Of a stretch of 64,000 bases of DNA, positions 45,096 to 54,917 are shown piece after piece. Source of the stretch: Ceratopteris richardii (taxonomy: Eukaryota > Streptophyta > Polypodiopsida > Polypodiales > Pteridaceae); contig CM035422.1 of NCBI GenBank assembly GCA_020310875.1, positions 59,555,324 to 59,619,323 on the forward strand, read 5' to 3'. The notes below the pieces were generated by a model. It saw only the letters and a program-made list of their open reading frames with translations, was not told the DNA's origin and did not search any database. The position numbers and the translations under genes were made by a program. Position 1 is the stretch's first letter. Each line of letters opens with the position of its first letter.

Positions 45096-46670
45096 TCAAT
45101 CCACAAAAGGAAGTAAGCCCAAAGCTTTGCAGAAAGCTTCAAACTTCTCCCTAGGTAGAGCCTTTGTGAAAAGGTATGCAACGTTATCTTTTATGGGCAC
45201 ATATGCCAAACTTATCTCTCCAACAGAGAACCTCTCGCTGACATAATGATAGTGCACCTCAATGTTCTTAGTTCGAGCATGGAACACATGGTTCCTCACG
45301 ATTGCCAATGTGCTCTGACTATCAATGAAGATGGTGGTGGCAGAAGATTGACCAACACCCAAATCAGCCATAAGGCATCTGAGCCACACACACTCAATGG
45401 TCACTATGAAAGCTGCCCTATACTCAGCCGCCCAACTAGAAGTGGCCATAGTAGGGTGCTTCTTGCTCAACCAAGATATGCATGAGCTAGCAAGCATGAA
45501 GCAAAAACCATTGGTGGACACATGAAATTCATAGCTTCCACTCCAGTGAGAATAAAAAAAAGCATGATAATCTTGCAGTAGTGATTCCCCCCTTCAGATA
45601 AAACAATCCAAGTAGTCCGGCACCACTCAAGTAGTGAAAGATTTTCTTAACCGCCTGCCAATCCTTGACACCTGGGTAATGCATAAACCTTCTCATTTGT
45701 GAGACAAAAAACTGAATATCTAGCCAAGTAATGCATAAGTAAAGCAAGCATCCAACAACCCTGTGATAGAGAACAACATCAAATGCATCTCTAGCATCAT
45801 GAAGACTCAATTGTAAACCGATTTCCATAGGAATGGCAATAGGTTTGCAGTCTTCAAGGCCAAAATGTTGCAATAATATGTCAATATATTTTGTTTGACA
45901 CAAATCTATTCCACCATCAAATTGCATAAACTAAATTCCCAAATAATGATGCAAATGCTCCAAATCTAACATCTCAAATGAGGCATGCAAATCAGCCTTA
46001 AAATCACCAATATGCTTCTCATTATAACCAATGAGCATCATTTCATCAACATAGACAACAATGACCAGAAGCACATCATTTTCATGCTTAACATATAAGG
46101 TGCTCTCCATTGGACTGTTCTCAAAACCATGTGCAATCAAGTAGGCATGTATCTTTTCATACAAAGCATGTGGTGCTTGCTTCAAGCCATATAATGCCTT
46201 TTTCAAGCCCTTTCTACACAAAATCATGGGGCTGAAAAACATTCACTTCTTCATGCAAGTCACCATTCAAAAATAGAGTTTTACTATCCAACTAATGTAT
46301 ATTTCAAGCATGATGACATGTAAGTGCATAGATGCTACGAACAATAGTCATTTGGCATGTAGGAGCAAAGGTCTCATCAAAATCAATGCCTCTTTCTTGA
46401 GCATAACCTTTTGCAACAAGATTTGCCTTATTCCTATCAACAGTTTGAGCAGGCTTACACTTTAGTTTGTATACCCACTTAGTGTCAATGGCGTTCTTGC
46501 TAGGAGGCAAGTCACATAAAGACCAAGTACCATTTTTCATAATAGCATCATATTCTCATTGCATAGCAACCATCGAATGTTTTGAATTTTGTGCCATCAA
46601 ACGAAATAGGCTCATTCTCATCACAACGACTAGACTCATCCATAGCATAACAATCTGATACAAAAGAATC
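45096..46670 (-). pseudogene. A2 reverse transcriptase and RNase H
   Basis: Minus strand. 46540-46304: KNGTWSLCDLPPSKNAIDTK, AKGYAQERGIDFDETFAPTC. 46242-45931: KKALYGLKQAPHALYEKIHA, VVYVDEMMLIG (YVDE: the second Asp of the box is Glu) and LEHLHHYLGI. A stop and then 45927-45529: KYIDILLQHFGLEDCKPIAI, YHRVVGCLLYLCITWLDIQF. RNase H 45521-45096: SWLSKKHPTMATSSWAAEYR, TIFIDSQSTLAIVRNHVFHA, RTKNIEVHYHYVSERF and LFTKALPREKFEAFCKALG. The first RNase H acidic motif is disrupted at the frame break near 45525. Confidence 0.9.
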
Positions 46671-47166
46671 ACTGTGAGTAGTCTACGAGCTTATACAGCC
46701 CACGACATAAAATGCCAGAAGCAATAATCACATCGCCATTTGAGAGATCATGGACTGTACACCTGTCATCAACGAATTTCACAACCAAGCCAATCTTGGC
46801 TAATGCAGAAATTGATAACAGGTTCTTTTTGATCCCTGGCACAAATAAAGCATCTGACAAAGTGAAAGAACTACCATTAGCAGTAGTCAGAATGATCTTA
46901 CCAACTCCCATAACAGGATAAGAGTTATTGGCGCATGTGACAGTATTCCCTGTAGGGGCAGGCTCGAGTGAAGAGAAGAAACTGCGCTGCGAGGTAATAT
47001 GTTTGGTCGCCCCACTGTCAAAGTACCAAACATCTGAGTCTACTGCAGACATGCACTGATCATGAGAAGATGGGTCAAAATTGCAGACAGTAGTAAACGC
47101 CCATTCTTCTTCCTGCACAAGATTTGCAGACTCTGTTTTTGGTGTAGAGGCCTCTGCAACAACCAT
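46671..47166 (-). pseudogene. A2 protease and truncated GAG-pre-integrase
   Basis: A 165-residue frame. SDVWYFDSGATKHITSQRSF contains an intact D-S-G protease triad, followed by GVGKIILTTANGSSFTLSDA, KKNLLSISALAKIGLVVKF and CTVHDLSNGDVIIASGILCR. It ends at KLVDYSQ where the integrase deletion begins. It is in frame with the gag end upstream (KTESANLVQEEEWAF). Confidence 0.92.
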
Positions 47167-48105
47167 TCCAGCCTCTTTCTTCTTTGCCTCTTTAGCAGCC
47201 AGTTTTGGACAGTTCTTTATAATATTATCATTTCCTTAACAGTACTTGCAGAACAATTTTTGCTTTTCTGATTTCTTCTCATCTTTATCCTGGTTCTTCG
47301 ATTGTGCAGCATTTGCAGATTTCTGCTTACTAGTAGAAGAGCTCCATTTTCCTTTGCCCTTCTGACTAGCCAGGAAAGCTTGATCTGCAACACGCATAAT
47401 GTACCTGTTCTGCCTGGACTGATCTTCCTGCAACAAAACAGAGACTAATTCCTCAAATGACAAGGCATTCGGATTGCCTTTCATCATCAATCAAAGAGTA
47501 GAGGCAAAACTCTGATATGAATCAGGAAGACCATTCAGAACGGTTTGCACAAGTGAGCTATCTGGTATAACCTCATCAGCAGAAATCAATTGTTCCTTCA
47601 GGTCTTTGATCTTTGTAAGAAAACTGTCCATAGAATCACCTTCATTCATGTGCTCACTCTCCAACTGTTTTCGGAGGTAAGCAACACGAGCCTCATTCCT
47701 AGCCTGGTACAAAGTGGTAAGTGTATCCCAAGCATCCTTTGCTGTTCTGTAAGAGCGAATGTGAGGAATAATGGCACGTTTGACAGACAAAGCTATCAAT
47801 GCATGTGCCTGGGCATCTCTGCCATCCCAATGAATCTGCTCTGCAGTAGGTGCAACAGAAATAGCAGCACGAACAGGAATCTGCGGAATATCATCTTCGA
47901 CACCATCTTCATCAGCTCCAACACCTGTATTTGCAGTACCTGTCGTTACAGGTGTAACAGGACGTCTTTCAACACCCTGCACAATATTCCACAATCCTTT
48001 TGCAACCAGTACATGTCGCATCATATAAGCCCATAATGGGTAGTTGGTACCATCCAACTTATCCTCAACAGCCAACATACGGAATACATCACTGCTTTCA
48101 GCCAT
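47167..48105 (-). pseudogene. A2 gag
   Basis: The ATG at 48103-48105 opens MAESSDVFRMLAVEDKLDGT, followed by NYPLWAYMMRHVLVAKGLWN, the copia Gag/UBN2-type start. 204 codons are open to 47491, where one TGA interrupts (48105-47491). The next 84 codons (47490-47236) run to a TAA inside the zinc knuckle (FCKYC, stop, GND.IIKNCPKL). The knuckle is CX2CX4HX4C-type but its His position is not His. A near-intact Gag among decayed relatives suggests A2 is younger, or that it decayed more slowly. Confidence 0.9.
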
Positions 48106-48446
48106 GGCCGGTGACTAAAATACCTTGATGCAGAAAATTGATTGTATCTCAAAAAGTTGAACAGAACTGCCCAGACAAGTTCTGCTAGACCTGTAGCAGA
48201 CTTCGAGACGCTTAAACTGGCGAACAGAAACTGGTATATACCTTTGGCACAAAAGGACGAAATAGCCTGCACAAGCGTTGCGATAGTGCGTTCGGAGGCC
48301 AAAACGAGCTCAGATCGCGATTTTGGCACCACACAGCAAAGCTGTTTTGATCTCGGAAACACCCTAAGTATGCTCACCAAATTTCGTGCGAATCTGAGAC
48401 TGCAAACGGAGGAGTGTCGACGGCACCCTAGAAGAAGTGACGACCT

Positions 48447-48458
48447 GCTCTGATACCA
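48447..48458 (-). promoter_or_regulatory. Primer binding site of A2
   Basis: GCTCTGATACCA on the plus strand (TGGTATCAGAGC in element sense), two bases from the 5' LTR. Complementary to initiator Met-tRNA. Confidence 0.93.
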
Positions 48459-48460
48459 AT

Positions 48461-48691
48461 TGTTGGAGATAGACGTCTGCGGAAGCACGCGAACAACACA
48501 AGGAAGAAGAAGAAGCTTGGAGCACAAACACACAATACTGAATGTATTACTAGAGAATGTACAAAGATAAGTAGCCCATTAGGGCAATAGGCGTATATAC
48601 AAGCGGGGGGAAAAAAACCTCCTAAAGAGGGAAAAAAGTGCCCCGGCGGTCCTAGAGTGTTCACACACATCACTACCTAAATAGATCAACA
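48461..48691 (-). repeat. 5' LTR of A2
   Basis: 231 bp. In element sense it starts TGTTGATCTATTTAGGTAG and ends CTATCTCCAACA. It contains a CGTATATACAAG-type promoter region (GTATATACGCC in element sense). Confidence 0.92.
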
Positions 48692-48930
48692 AAGCATGAC
48701 TGTTGACCATACACCTTACCATCTTCATGAGTGACCTATTCTTCCTTTTAGCAACTCCATTTTATTGAGGTTTATATAACATTCTACACTAATGTTTTAT
48801 CCATCTACAGTAAAAAATGCATTAAAATTAGAAGACATATATTCCTCCCTTGATTAGAATAGGGGTGCCCAATTTTATATGCAAAAAGATTTTGAGACAA
48901 AAACAAAAACTGTTTGAAGCACATAAACAT
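48692..48930 (-). pseudogene. Family A integrase fragment A4
   Basis: Minus strand: FKQFLFLSQNLFAYKIGHPY, then NICLLILMHFLL and a degraded SIKWSC...VTHEDGKVYGQQS, collinear with the integrase of A0 and A1. It is bounded on the left by the A2 5' LTR and on the right by the gypsy 5' LTR. It is therefore an older copy cut by one or both insertions. Confidence 0.75.
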
Positions 48931-48933
48931 TAA

Positions 48934-49822
48934 TGCCTGTGTTGCAGAGTAAAGAGGCACAAAAGAGGAGCCCCAAAATTTTCAAATTAATGGGCACATT
49001 TTTCTTCTTCAAAGTCTTAGGAAAGTCCCTCAAGCCATGTAAATGCACTAGAGGAGTCATCTAGATGCATAATCCCAACTCATTGTAATATATTCCTTGT
49101 AAATTAGTAGGAAATTCACTTTTTAGTAATAAAGTGCCAGTCTCTTGTGTGAAAAGACCAATTTTAGGGCACATGTATATAAGTCACTTTGTGACTCTTT
49201 GTAGATACTTTTTGCCATTGTGAAGAAGGAGAGCTCCTGATTTTTGAAATTGCTTCTTTCTTGCAGATTTTCATCTTCTCTTTGATCTTCTATGTGTGTG
49301 TAATGCTTGGAATGTGTGTGTAGGACTATTGTCTACCCCTCCCCACTATTTTTGAGCTACTGTAGTGTGTGTGTGAACTTGTAGGAGTTGCGGAGTGAGT
49401 GTGGGTGTTTCCTGCCATTCACTATTTTGGTCATAACTTGAAGCACGGTTGTTAGAATCAAGTGAGACTGCCTCCAATAGAAGCGTCTCGTTGAGAGCTT
49501 CAAAAGAGCCCACTATTGGCCATATTCAAATTTTGGAGCTGGGAGATATCCTCAATTTAGTGAAAACTACTGTAAGTGGTATCGCGGCAGACACTTTCAG
49601 TATTTAAGTGAGTTAGAGAGGTGGATTAGTCTTTTCTCACACATATAATTTGAACCACTTCATTTTCCATCGCGTGTGCACATGTCCTCATACACTTGGT
49701 TAGGTCGTTTCATCAGATTGACAAATAAGTGTGTGTCGATTCCCCACTATACACACTTGTGTGGCAAATGAGATTTAGTCTCTTTGACGCAAGTCCTTAA
49801 GTTTTCTTGACTTAGGTACACA
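48934..49822 (+). repeat. 5' LTR of the gypsy element
   Basis: Likely limits TGCCTGTGTTGCAG and GGTACACA. The start could also be 48938 (TGTGTTGC). A TATA box TATATAAG is at 49176-49183. The 3' LTR is out of the window, so the limits rest on the primer site at one end and the end of A4 homology at the other. Confidence 0.7.
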
Positions 49823-49828
49823 CGTTTT

Positions 49829-49848
49829 TGGCGCCGTTGTCGAGGAAC
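49829..49848 (+). promoter_or_regulatory. Primer binding site of the gypsy element
   Basis: TGGCGCCGTTGTCGAGGAAC. This closely matches the complement of plant Asp-tRNA 3' ends used by Athila-type elements, with mismatches at C-to-T and G-to-A positions. Confidence 0.8.
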
Positions 49849-50485
49849 ACTCAGCGAAGGTGCTTTCGTGATGGTTGTAGTTCCAGAGTGATGAAATCGT
49901 ACTTGTAGAAGTGAACTCGTTCAGTGGCAAGTAGTCCACCACTTGAGCACTTGTTACTTCACATCCCGGAGGTGTGTGTAATGAGTTTTTAGGTTTAGGG
50001 TTAGTAGGGAGGGAGAGAAGGAAGAGTTAGGGTTAGGTTAGGAGAAGAGGAGAAGAGGAGTGAAGTAGGAGTAAGTCAAGGTCACCAAGAAAAAATCCCA
50101 AAAAATTTGTCAAAGTAGAGTAGTTAAGTTCAGTCTCCAAAAAAGTATAAAAACCAAAAATTTCATATCATTCCTCACTTGTTCAGAGAGCAGTATCGTT
50201 AGAGAGCAGCGATCAGTATCGTGGGTGTGGTATCGTGCTTTCCAGGCTATCAAAGCTAGTTATCAAGCTCAAGGTGCAAGCAAGACATCACAGAGGTAAG
50301 ATTCCATAAGATTTCATTGGCAAAAACACTTTAGAAGTGCACAAAAATGTGATCACTTGCGCATCTGGTATCGCGGGGTGGGACATAATGTTTTTTGGAC
50401 GTCTTTGGGAGAGACAGTAGGCTAGGAGTGAAGAGGGGTGAGAGAAGAGTAAGGGGAAACAAAAATTTTTGAATTTGGAGATATT
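49849..50485 (+). other. Gypsy leader, unique part
   Basis: Untranslated leader without recognised gene. Scattered GGTATCGTG and CAGTATCGT motifs (from about 50190) foreshadow the dense array that follows. A similar motif also lies in the LTR near 49579. Confidence 0.7.
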
Positions 50486-51312
50486 TTGGCTTGAGTATCG
50501 CGATCGGTTGAGTTTCTGATATCGCGATACCAAAAATTCTCTTGTATCGCGATACTCGCCAAAGTATCGTATCGTCGGTTACCAGCGTGGTATCGTATCG
50601 CCGGGTTGGTATCGCGATCGCACTTTTACCAAAGTGGTATCGTATGGTAGTCCACTTTTGGTATCGTATCATGGCTTGTCCCAGTACTGTATCGCGATAC
50701 CATACTAGTATCGTATCGTGCAAGTTGGTGGTATTGTATCTCCACCTGCATCAGTATCGTATCGTGCCCTACTCTAGTATCGTATCGCCAGAGTATCCAG
50801 TATCGTATCACCTAGGTCGGTGGTATCATATCGCCACTTGTGGTAGTATCGTATCGTGTAGCCCTCAAGTATCGTATCACCTCTCATTTCGATGTCGTAT
50901 CGCGATACCATTTTGGTATCGTATCGCCACCTGTTGTGATATCGTATCGTGTGAGAAGGTCAGTATCGTATCGTGCTTAGTGGCAGTATCATATCGTGTA
51001 ATACTCAGGTATCTTATCGAGCCAAATTCCAATATCGTATCGTGCCCTTTTTGGTATCGTATCGTCCAAAAAGTGGTATCATATCATCTTGGTTTTCAGT
51101 ATCGTATCGTCCCAGTCTTAGTATCGTATTGCTAGAGTTTCTGGTATTGTATCGGCCAGTGCATAGGTATCGTATCGCCAGAGAAGCCGGGATCGTATCA
51201 TGCCCAACAGCGGTATCGTATCGCCTGTTGCTATAGTATCGTATCGCCTAATCTTCAGGTATCGTATCATGGACTGCTTGGTATCGCCTAGAGCAGTATC
51301 GCCTAAAGTGGT
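50486..51312 (+). repeat. Array of spaced TATCGTATCG motifs in the gypsy leader
   Basis: About 30 occurrences of GTATCGTATCG or a one- or two-base variant at intervals of roughly 20-30 bases, with dissimilar sequence between. The ten-base palindrome TATCGCGATA occurs at 50520, 50545, 50690 and 50898. Variants are mostly CG to TG or CA (TATCATATCG, TATTGTATC, TATCGTATCA). Frames through the array (for instance 197 codons from 50542) reflect the motif. The array lies between the primer site and the first ORF, where packaging, regulatory or recombination sites could be. Confidence 0.9.
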
Positions 51313-51412
51313 ATCACCCAGAGCATTTGAAGCATTTTCAGAGACTAATTTGAGGCATTTGGGGAGCCACTTAGGTAGAGTTTTAGAGACCTAGAGAGTC
51401 CCAAGAGGGTGA

Positions 51413-52171
51413 ATGAACTTGAGATCAGGTAGAGTGCTAAGTAGCCGGAGAAGTGTCATATCTTCTGTTGGAAGTGCCGCTCAGGTCAGTCACTGCTCTG
51501 TCTATTCAGACACCTCTAGTGACTCAGAGGAGGAGATACCCATGGCTTCAGAAGACATGCAGGGCCCCACTCCCGGTAGAAACTTCATGACCACTGTAGA
51601 AGGGGAGTATCGCACTTCCTTACAGTATGTTTCTACTAATGCCCAAGAGATTCCCATCTACCTGGATGGATTAAACAGATATGTGGCTCGAATGGTGACT
51701 TCCATGGATGCAACAGTTGTTCCCAGACCAGCTGTTAAGTATGAGGGAGGAGCATACGTGGACAAGTTGGGTCACATATACATGGTGACTGAATACCCTG
51801 ATTTGATCAATGAAAGGGGAGAGTTAGTGGGACAAGAAAACTCAGGGAGACCCAACCCAGAGGAGTTAGTGACTACTCCCAGAGGCAAGTCACAAGTGAC
51901 ACGAGTCTTGAGAGGAGATTTGATACCTCAGGACGACTACCTATTGGAAGTCTATTTGATCCATGGAATGGACTTGTTGCTTCAAACAGACTCACTAGCC
52001 CAAGGAAGAGAAGAAAGCATGATGACATTTTATGAACTAAAGGATCCAGAAGACGAGACTAGAATAACATACCTAGATAAGAACCAGAGGAGATATTGGT
52101 TGGTAGATGCCATAGACAGGGCTCAACTGAAATACATGGGCTTGCCTGTATTCCCTCAGCGAGAGCAGTGA
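51413..52171 (+). CDS. Gypsy ORF1 upstream of gag, unknown function
   Basis: An uninterrupted 252-codon frame, unusual among the broken genes around it. It starts MNLRSGRVLSSRRS; an internal Met at residue 44 (MASEDMQGPTPGRN) is an alternative start. A Ser/acidic region (DTSSDSEEEIP) precedes a folded-looking body (YLDGLNRYVARMVTSMDATV; VDKLGHIYMVTEYPDLINER; YLDKNQRRYWLVDAIDRAQL). No zinc knuckle, protease motif, signal peptide or membrane segment. A separate ORF ahead of gag is known in Ogre-type (Tat) gypsy elements; whether this is homologous to that ORF is not established here. It ends 49 bases before the gag ATG at 52221. Confidence 0.65.
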   Translation: MNLRSGRVLSSRRSVISSVGSAAQVSHCSVYSDTSSDSEEEIPMASEDMQGPTPGRNFMTTVEGEYRTSLQYVSTNAQEIPIYLDGLNRYVARMVTSMDATVVPRPAVKYEGGAYVDKLGHIYMVTEYPDLINERGELVGQENSGRPNPEELVTTPRGKSQVTRVLRGDLIPQDDYLLEVYLIHGMDLLLQTDSLAQGREESMMTFYELKDPEDETRITYLDKNQRRYWLVDAIDRAQLKYMGLPVFPQREQ

Positions 52172-52220
52172 AACCACCTCTCAGAACCCATTCAGAACCC
52201 AATAAGAGGTAGAGCACACC

Positions 52221-53526
52221 ATGTCAGGACAAACTAGCCAACGGAGTGTTCCAAACTGTACTCATGTACAATTTGCGACTCCAAGAGTGCAACCACACAA
52301 TCAGACCCACCTTGGAGTAGGTAATTAATACCGACCATCGGTAAAACCACGACCACTAATAGGAGTACACCCAGGAATACCCCCAATTAGACCAACGGTT
52401 CCTGCCTTCCCTGTAATGCCTAGAGCCCCAGAACCAATGAGAAGATTGAGACCAATTCAAGTGGCCAAATGCGTGAGAAATCATTATGATGGATTGGGAG
52501 AACCTTATGATCACATTGCTGAATTTAAACAAGTTCTAAGAGCGGAACAAGTAGACGACTTCTTCGTGTAGTATGAGTCTTTCGGACTCACCCTCACAAG
52601 AACGGCTCTGACTTGGTTCCAGCCATTAGACCCCAACCAATTTGGAAATATGAAACAATTTTTTCAAGAATTCATTGGGGAATTCACTAAGAGAGGGATT
52701 AAACACAATTCAACATCTTTAATCCATAGCTTTAAACAGAACCTTAATGAAACTGTGAAAATGGCCGCCCAAAGATTCAACCAGTATGTTGATAGATGTC
52801 CAGCTGCAGAGAGACCCACTCAGCAAAAAATGATATCATTGTTTTTGGATGGACTAACGAATGGAACCCTAAGAATGCTAGTTTACGTGAAGAGGTTACA
52901 AACCCTGAGTGAGTGACTTCAAGAGTGCATTGACCTAGAAGACAATCTAGATGAGGATCTCAAGAGCACGCCCAGCCCCACTAAATTAGAAGACTCTCGG
53001 AGTACTATCACATCCAACTCCAGTAATGTGGAGGAATTAGCAGAGCTGGTAGCAAAGAAATTGGGAGTCCAAGGACAGAGAAATTACCAACACCTAGCCT
53101 TAAGAGTGCCTATGTTACGAAGATGTAGTCTATGTGGAGGAGATCACCCCACACACGTGTGTACTAGGAGGAACTGGTATACCTCAGACATATCCTTACA
53201 TCAGACAGCCCCAACAAGGAACTACCTCGTATTGCCACATAGAACAAAAATACACCAACCACACCACTGAGAACTGCCCATTCAATAGGCAGGCACAGCC
53301 CCTCCAACCGCCTCAGTATCGACCATATGGATATCCACCTAGAGAGCCAGGTAGAGATATGCCCAGATACAATTCCTACCCCACACCATCAGGAGATCCC
53401 AGGCCATATGAACCAGCACAATTTGGAAACCCTCAACCGGTGCTAGGACCACAACCTCCACATCCTCAGCATGTGGTGCCTGTAAAGTATGCCCAGTGGC
53501 AGAAGAAAATTTGGAAAGAGCCATAG
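52221..53526 (+). pseudogene. Gypsy gag with zinc knuckle
   Basis: The ATG at 52221 opens MSGQTSQRSVPNCTHVQFAT. TAA (52326), TAG (52569) and TGA (52914) interrupt the frame. The Retrotrans_gag region is clear: HYDGLGEPYDHIAEFKQVLR, LTLTRTALTWFQPLDPNQFG, FFQEFIGEFTKRGIKHNSTS and LNETVKMAAQRFNQYVDRCP. A knuckle CSLCGGDHPTHVC (CX2CX3HX4C, about 53130) follows. A frameshift in that area leads to a Pro/Tyr/Gln-rich region that ends at a TAG (53524). The CX2CX3HX4C spacing is what Athila-type Gags use. Gag would package the element RNA. Confidence 0.85.
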
Positions 53527-54917
53527 TGCCAGCCTCAACAATGACCAATGTAGAATCAGCAAACCCTAGATATGAGCTGCCCCCAGGAGATTACTATCCC
53601 TATGAAGCCAACATGTTAGAGTACGAACCAGCATATGATTCGGCATACTATGGATATGAAGGTTATGATCAGGCTTATGGAACGGAGGTAACAACTTTAA
53701 TGTATACTGCACCTAAAGCACAACAACCCGAAAGACCACCCATTAGACCGCCTATGCCGAGAGGACCTTGTTATAGATGCGGAGGAGACCATTTCATTAG
53801 AGAATGTCCTCGGACTTACGATCCCCCACCCCCTAGGACTTGGGAAGGATACTGCAATGAATGCAGAAAGGAACATCTTTTCAGACATTGCCCTAAGAAT
53901 CCCACCAAAGTCCAAGAGACTGCACCTATTAATGTAATTGAAGTGATAGAAGCACCTGGAGGTGATAACGAATACACCGTGCCTCTAAAGGCCATTACCA
54001 GAGCTCAAACGAAAGAACAAAAGGGAAAACAACCAGAATAGGAACAAGAAAGCAATAGAACTGTAAGTCCCAAAATTCAAATAGTAGAAGATTCTGAAGA
54101 CTCACGTGAGAATACCCAGAACATAAAAGCACCAAAATGGAAGGAAAGAAGAGAAAAGCTCAAAGATAAATGGATGAAAAACAAGAGTCAAGACAATAAG
54201 AAACAAATCAGAAACCAAAAAGAGCATAAAGAACCAGAGATTCGGGAGGAAGTTCCCATTCCACCACTTATCCGAGAAGCAGAGAGACCAAGATCGATTC
54301 TAGCTAACCCAAAACCGGACGACTTAGACATGTGGTTGAAAGCTTACCAAGCTAGAATTAAGACTGGACCGAATGTAGAACAACACGAAAAACTTTATCC
54401 ACAAGGTGAATTAGAAAAAGAGAGGCTTGCGATATGTAGAAAACTTATAGAGGTAGCACAAGCAACCCTAGAAAAGACCGTCCCCGCCCTTCCAGAGACA
54501 AGGATAGCAAAGGAGCAATACAAGGAGTGTGTTAAAGTCAAGGACAAAGAACTTAAAGAGAAGGATGACAAGTGTGAGCGAATGAAAACAGAGGACAAAC
54601 CTATGTCAACAATGCCTGACTTAGAAGTTGAGTGGCCAAAGGAATTATGGAATAGAATCCGAGAAGAACAATGGAAGAAGAATTGAGTGACTAAGCCTCC
54701 CTTTGAGGAATTAGATGTGGAAATTTATCAACCAAATCCCAACATGGAAGACATATATGAGGAAGTATCAAGACTAGACCGAAAAAGAGAAGAAGCTCAG
54801 AGCATTTCAACCTTACCAAATTACATGGGAGAATACGAAAAGGAATCTATGATAATCCGAGCACCCACAGTACATGGAAAAGGAAAGGGAAACTCAAAAA
54901 AAATTCACACAATCTAA
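53496..54917 (+). pseudogene. Gypsy gag C-terminal region with two more zinc knuckles and a charged linker
   Basis: One frame, broken by TAG at 54039 and TGA at 54684. It has a Tyr-rich acidic stretch (YYPYEANMLEYEPAYDSAYY), then CYRCGGDHFIREC (about 53770) and CNECRKEHLFRHC (about 53855). Both are CX2CX3HX4C, like the one at 53130. A long Lys/Glu-rich segment follows (KWKERREKLKDKWMKN; KERLAICRKLIEVAQATLEK; KVKDKELKEKDDKCERMK), probably helical or coiled coil. The end at 54917 coincides with an A8 run (about 54896-54903), a likely place for the slip into the next frame. Confidence 0.75.

Larger units (their letters stand above)
44905..48691 (-). mobile_element. Ty1/copia element A2 (family A), integrase deleted
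   Basis: Minus strand. 5' LTR 48461-48691, primer site 48447-48458, leader, gag, protease, then reverse transcriptase and RNase H, polypurine tract (CCTAGGGGGATT in element sense) and a 3' LTR remnant 44905-45025. The integrase is missing: the protease/pre-integrase frame joins the RT region near 46675. It lies next to another family A fragment (48692-48930). Its gag is the best preserved of the family here, and it serves as reference for A1. Confidence 0.9.

Noticed and set aside
50486-51312. CRISPR-like look of short repeats with variable spacers
   Set aside because: The motif is about 10 bases, spacing is irregular, there are no cas genes, and the array lies in the leader of a plant gypsy element.
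50542-51394. Long overlapping open frames (197, 87 and 64 codons) in the TATCG array, also open on the other strand
   Set aside because: The motif has no stop in these frames, and the peptides are only repeats of VSYR/YRI-type words. The frames follow from the repeat; nothing suggests translation.
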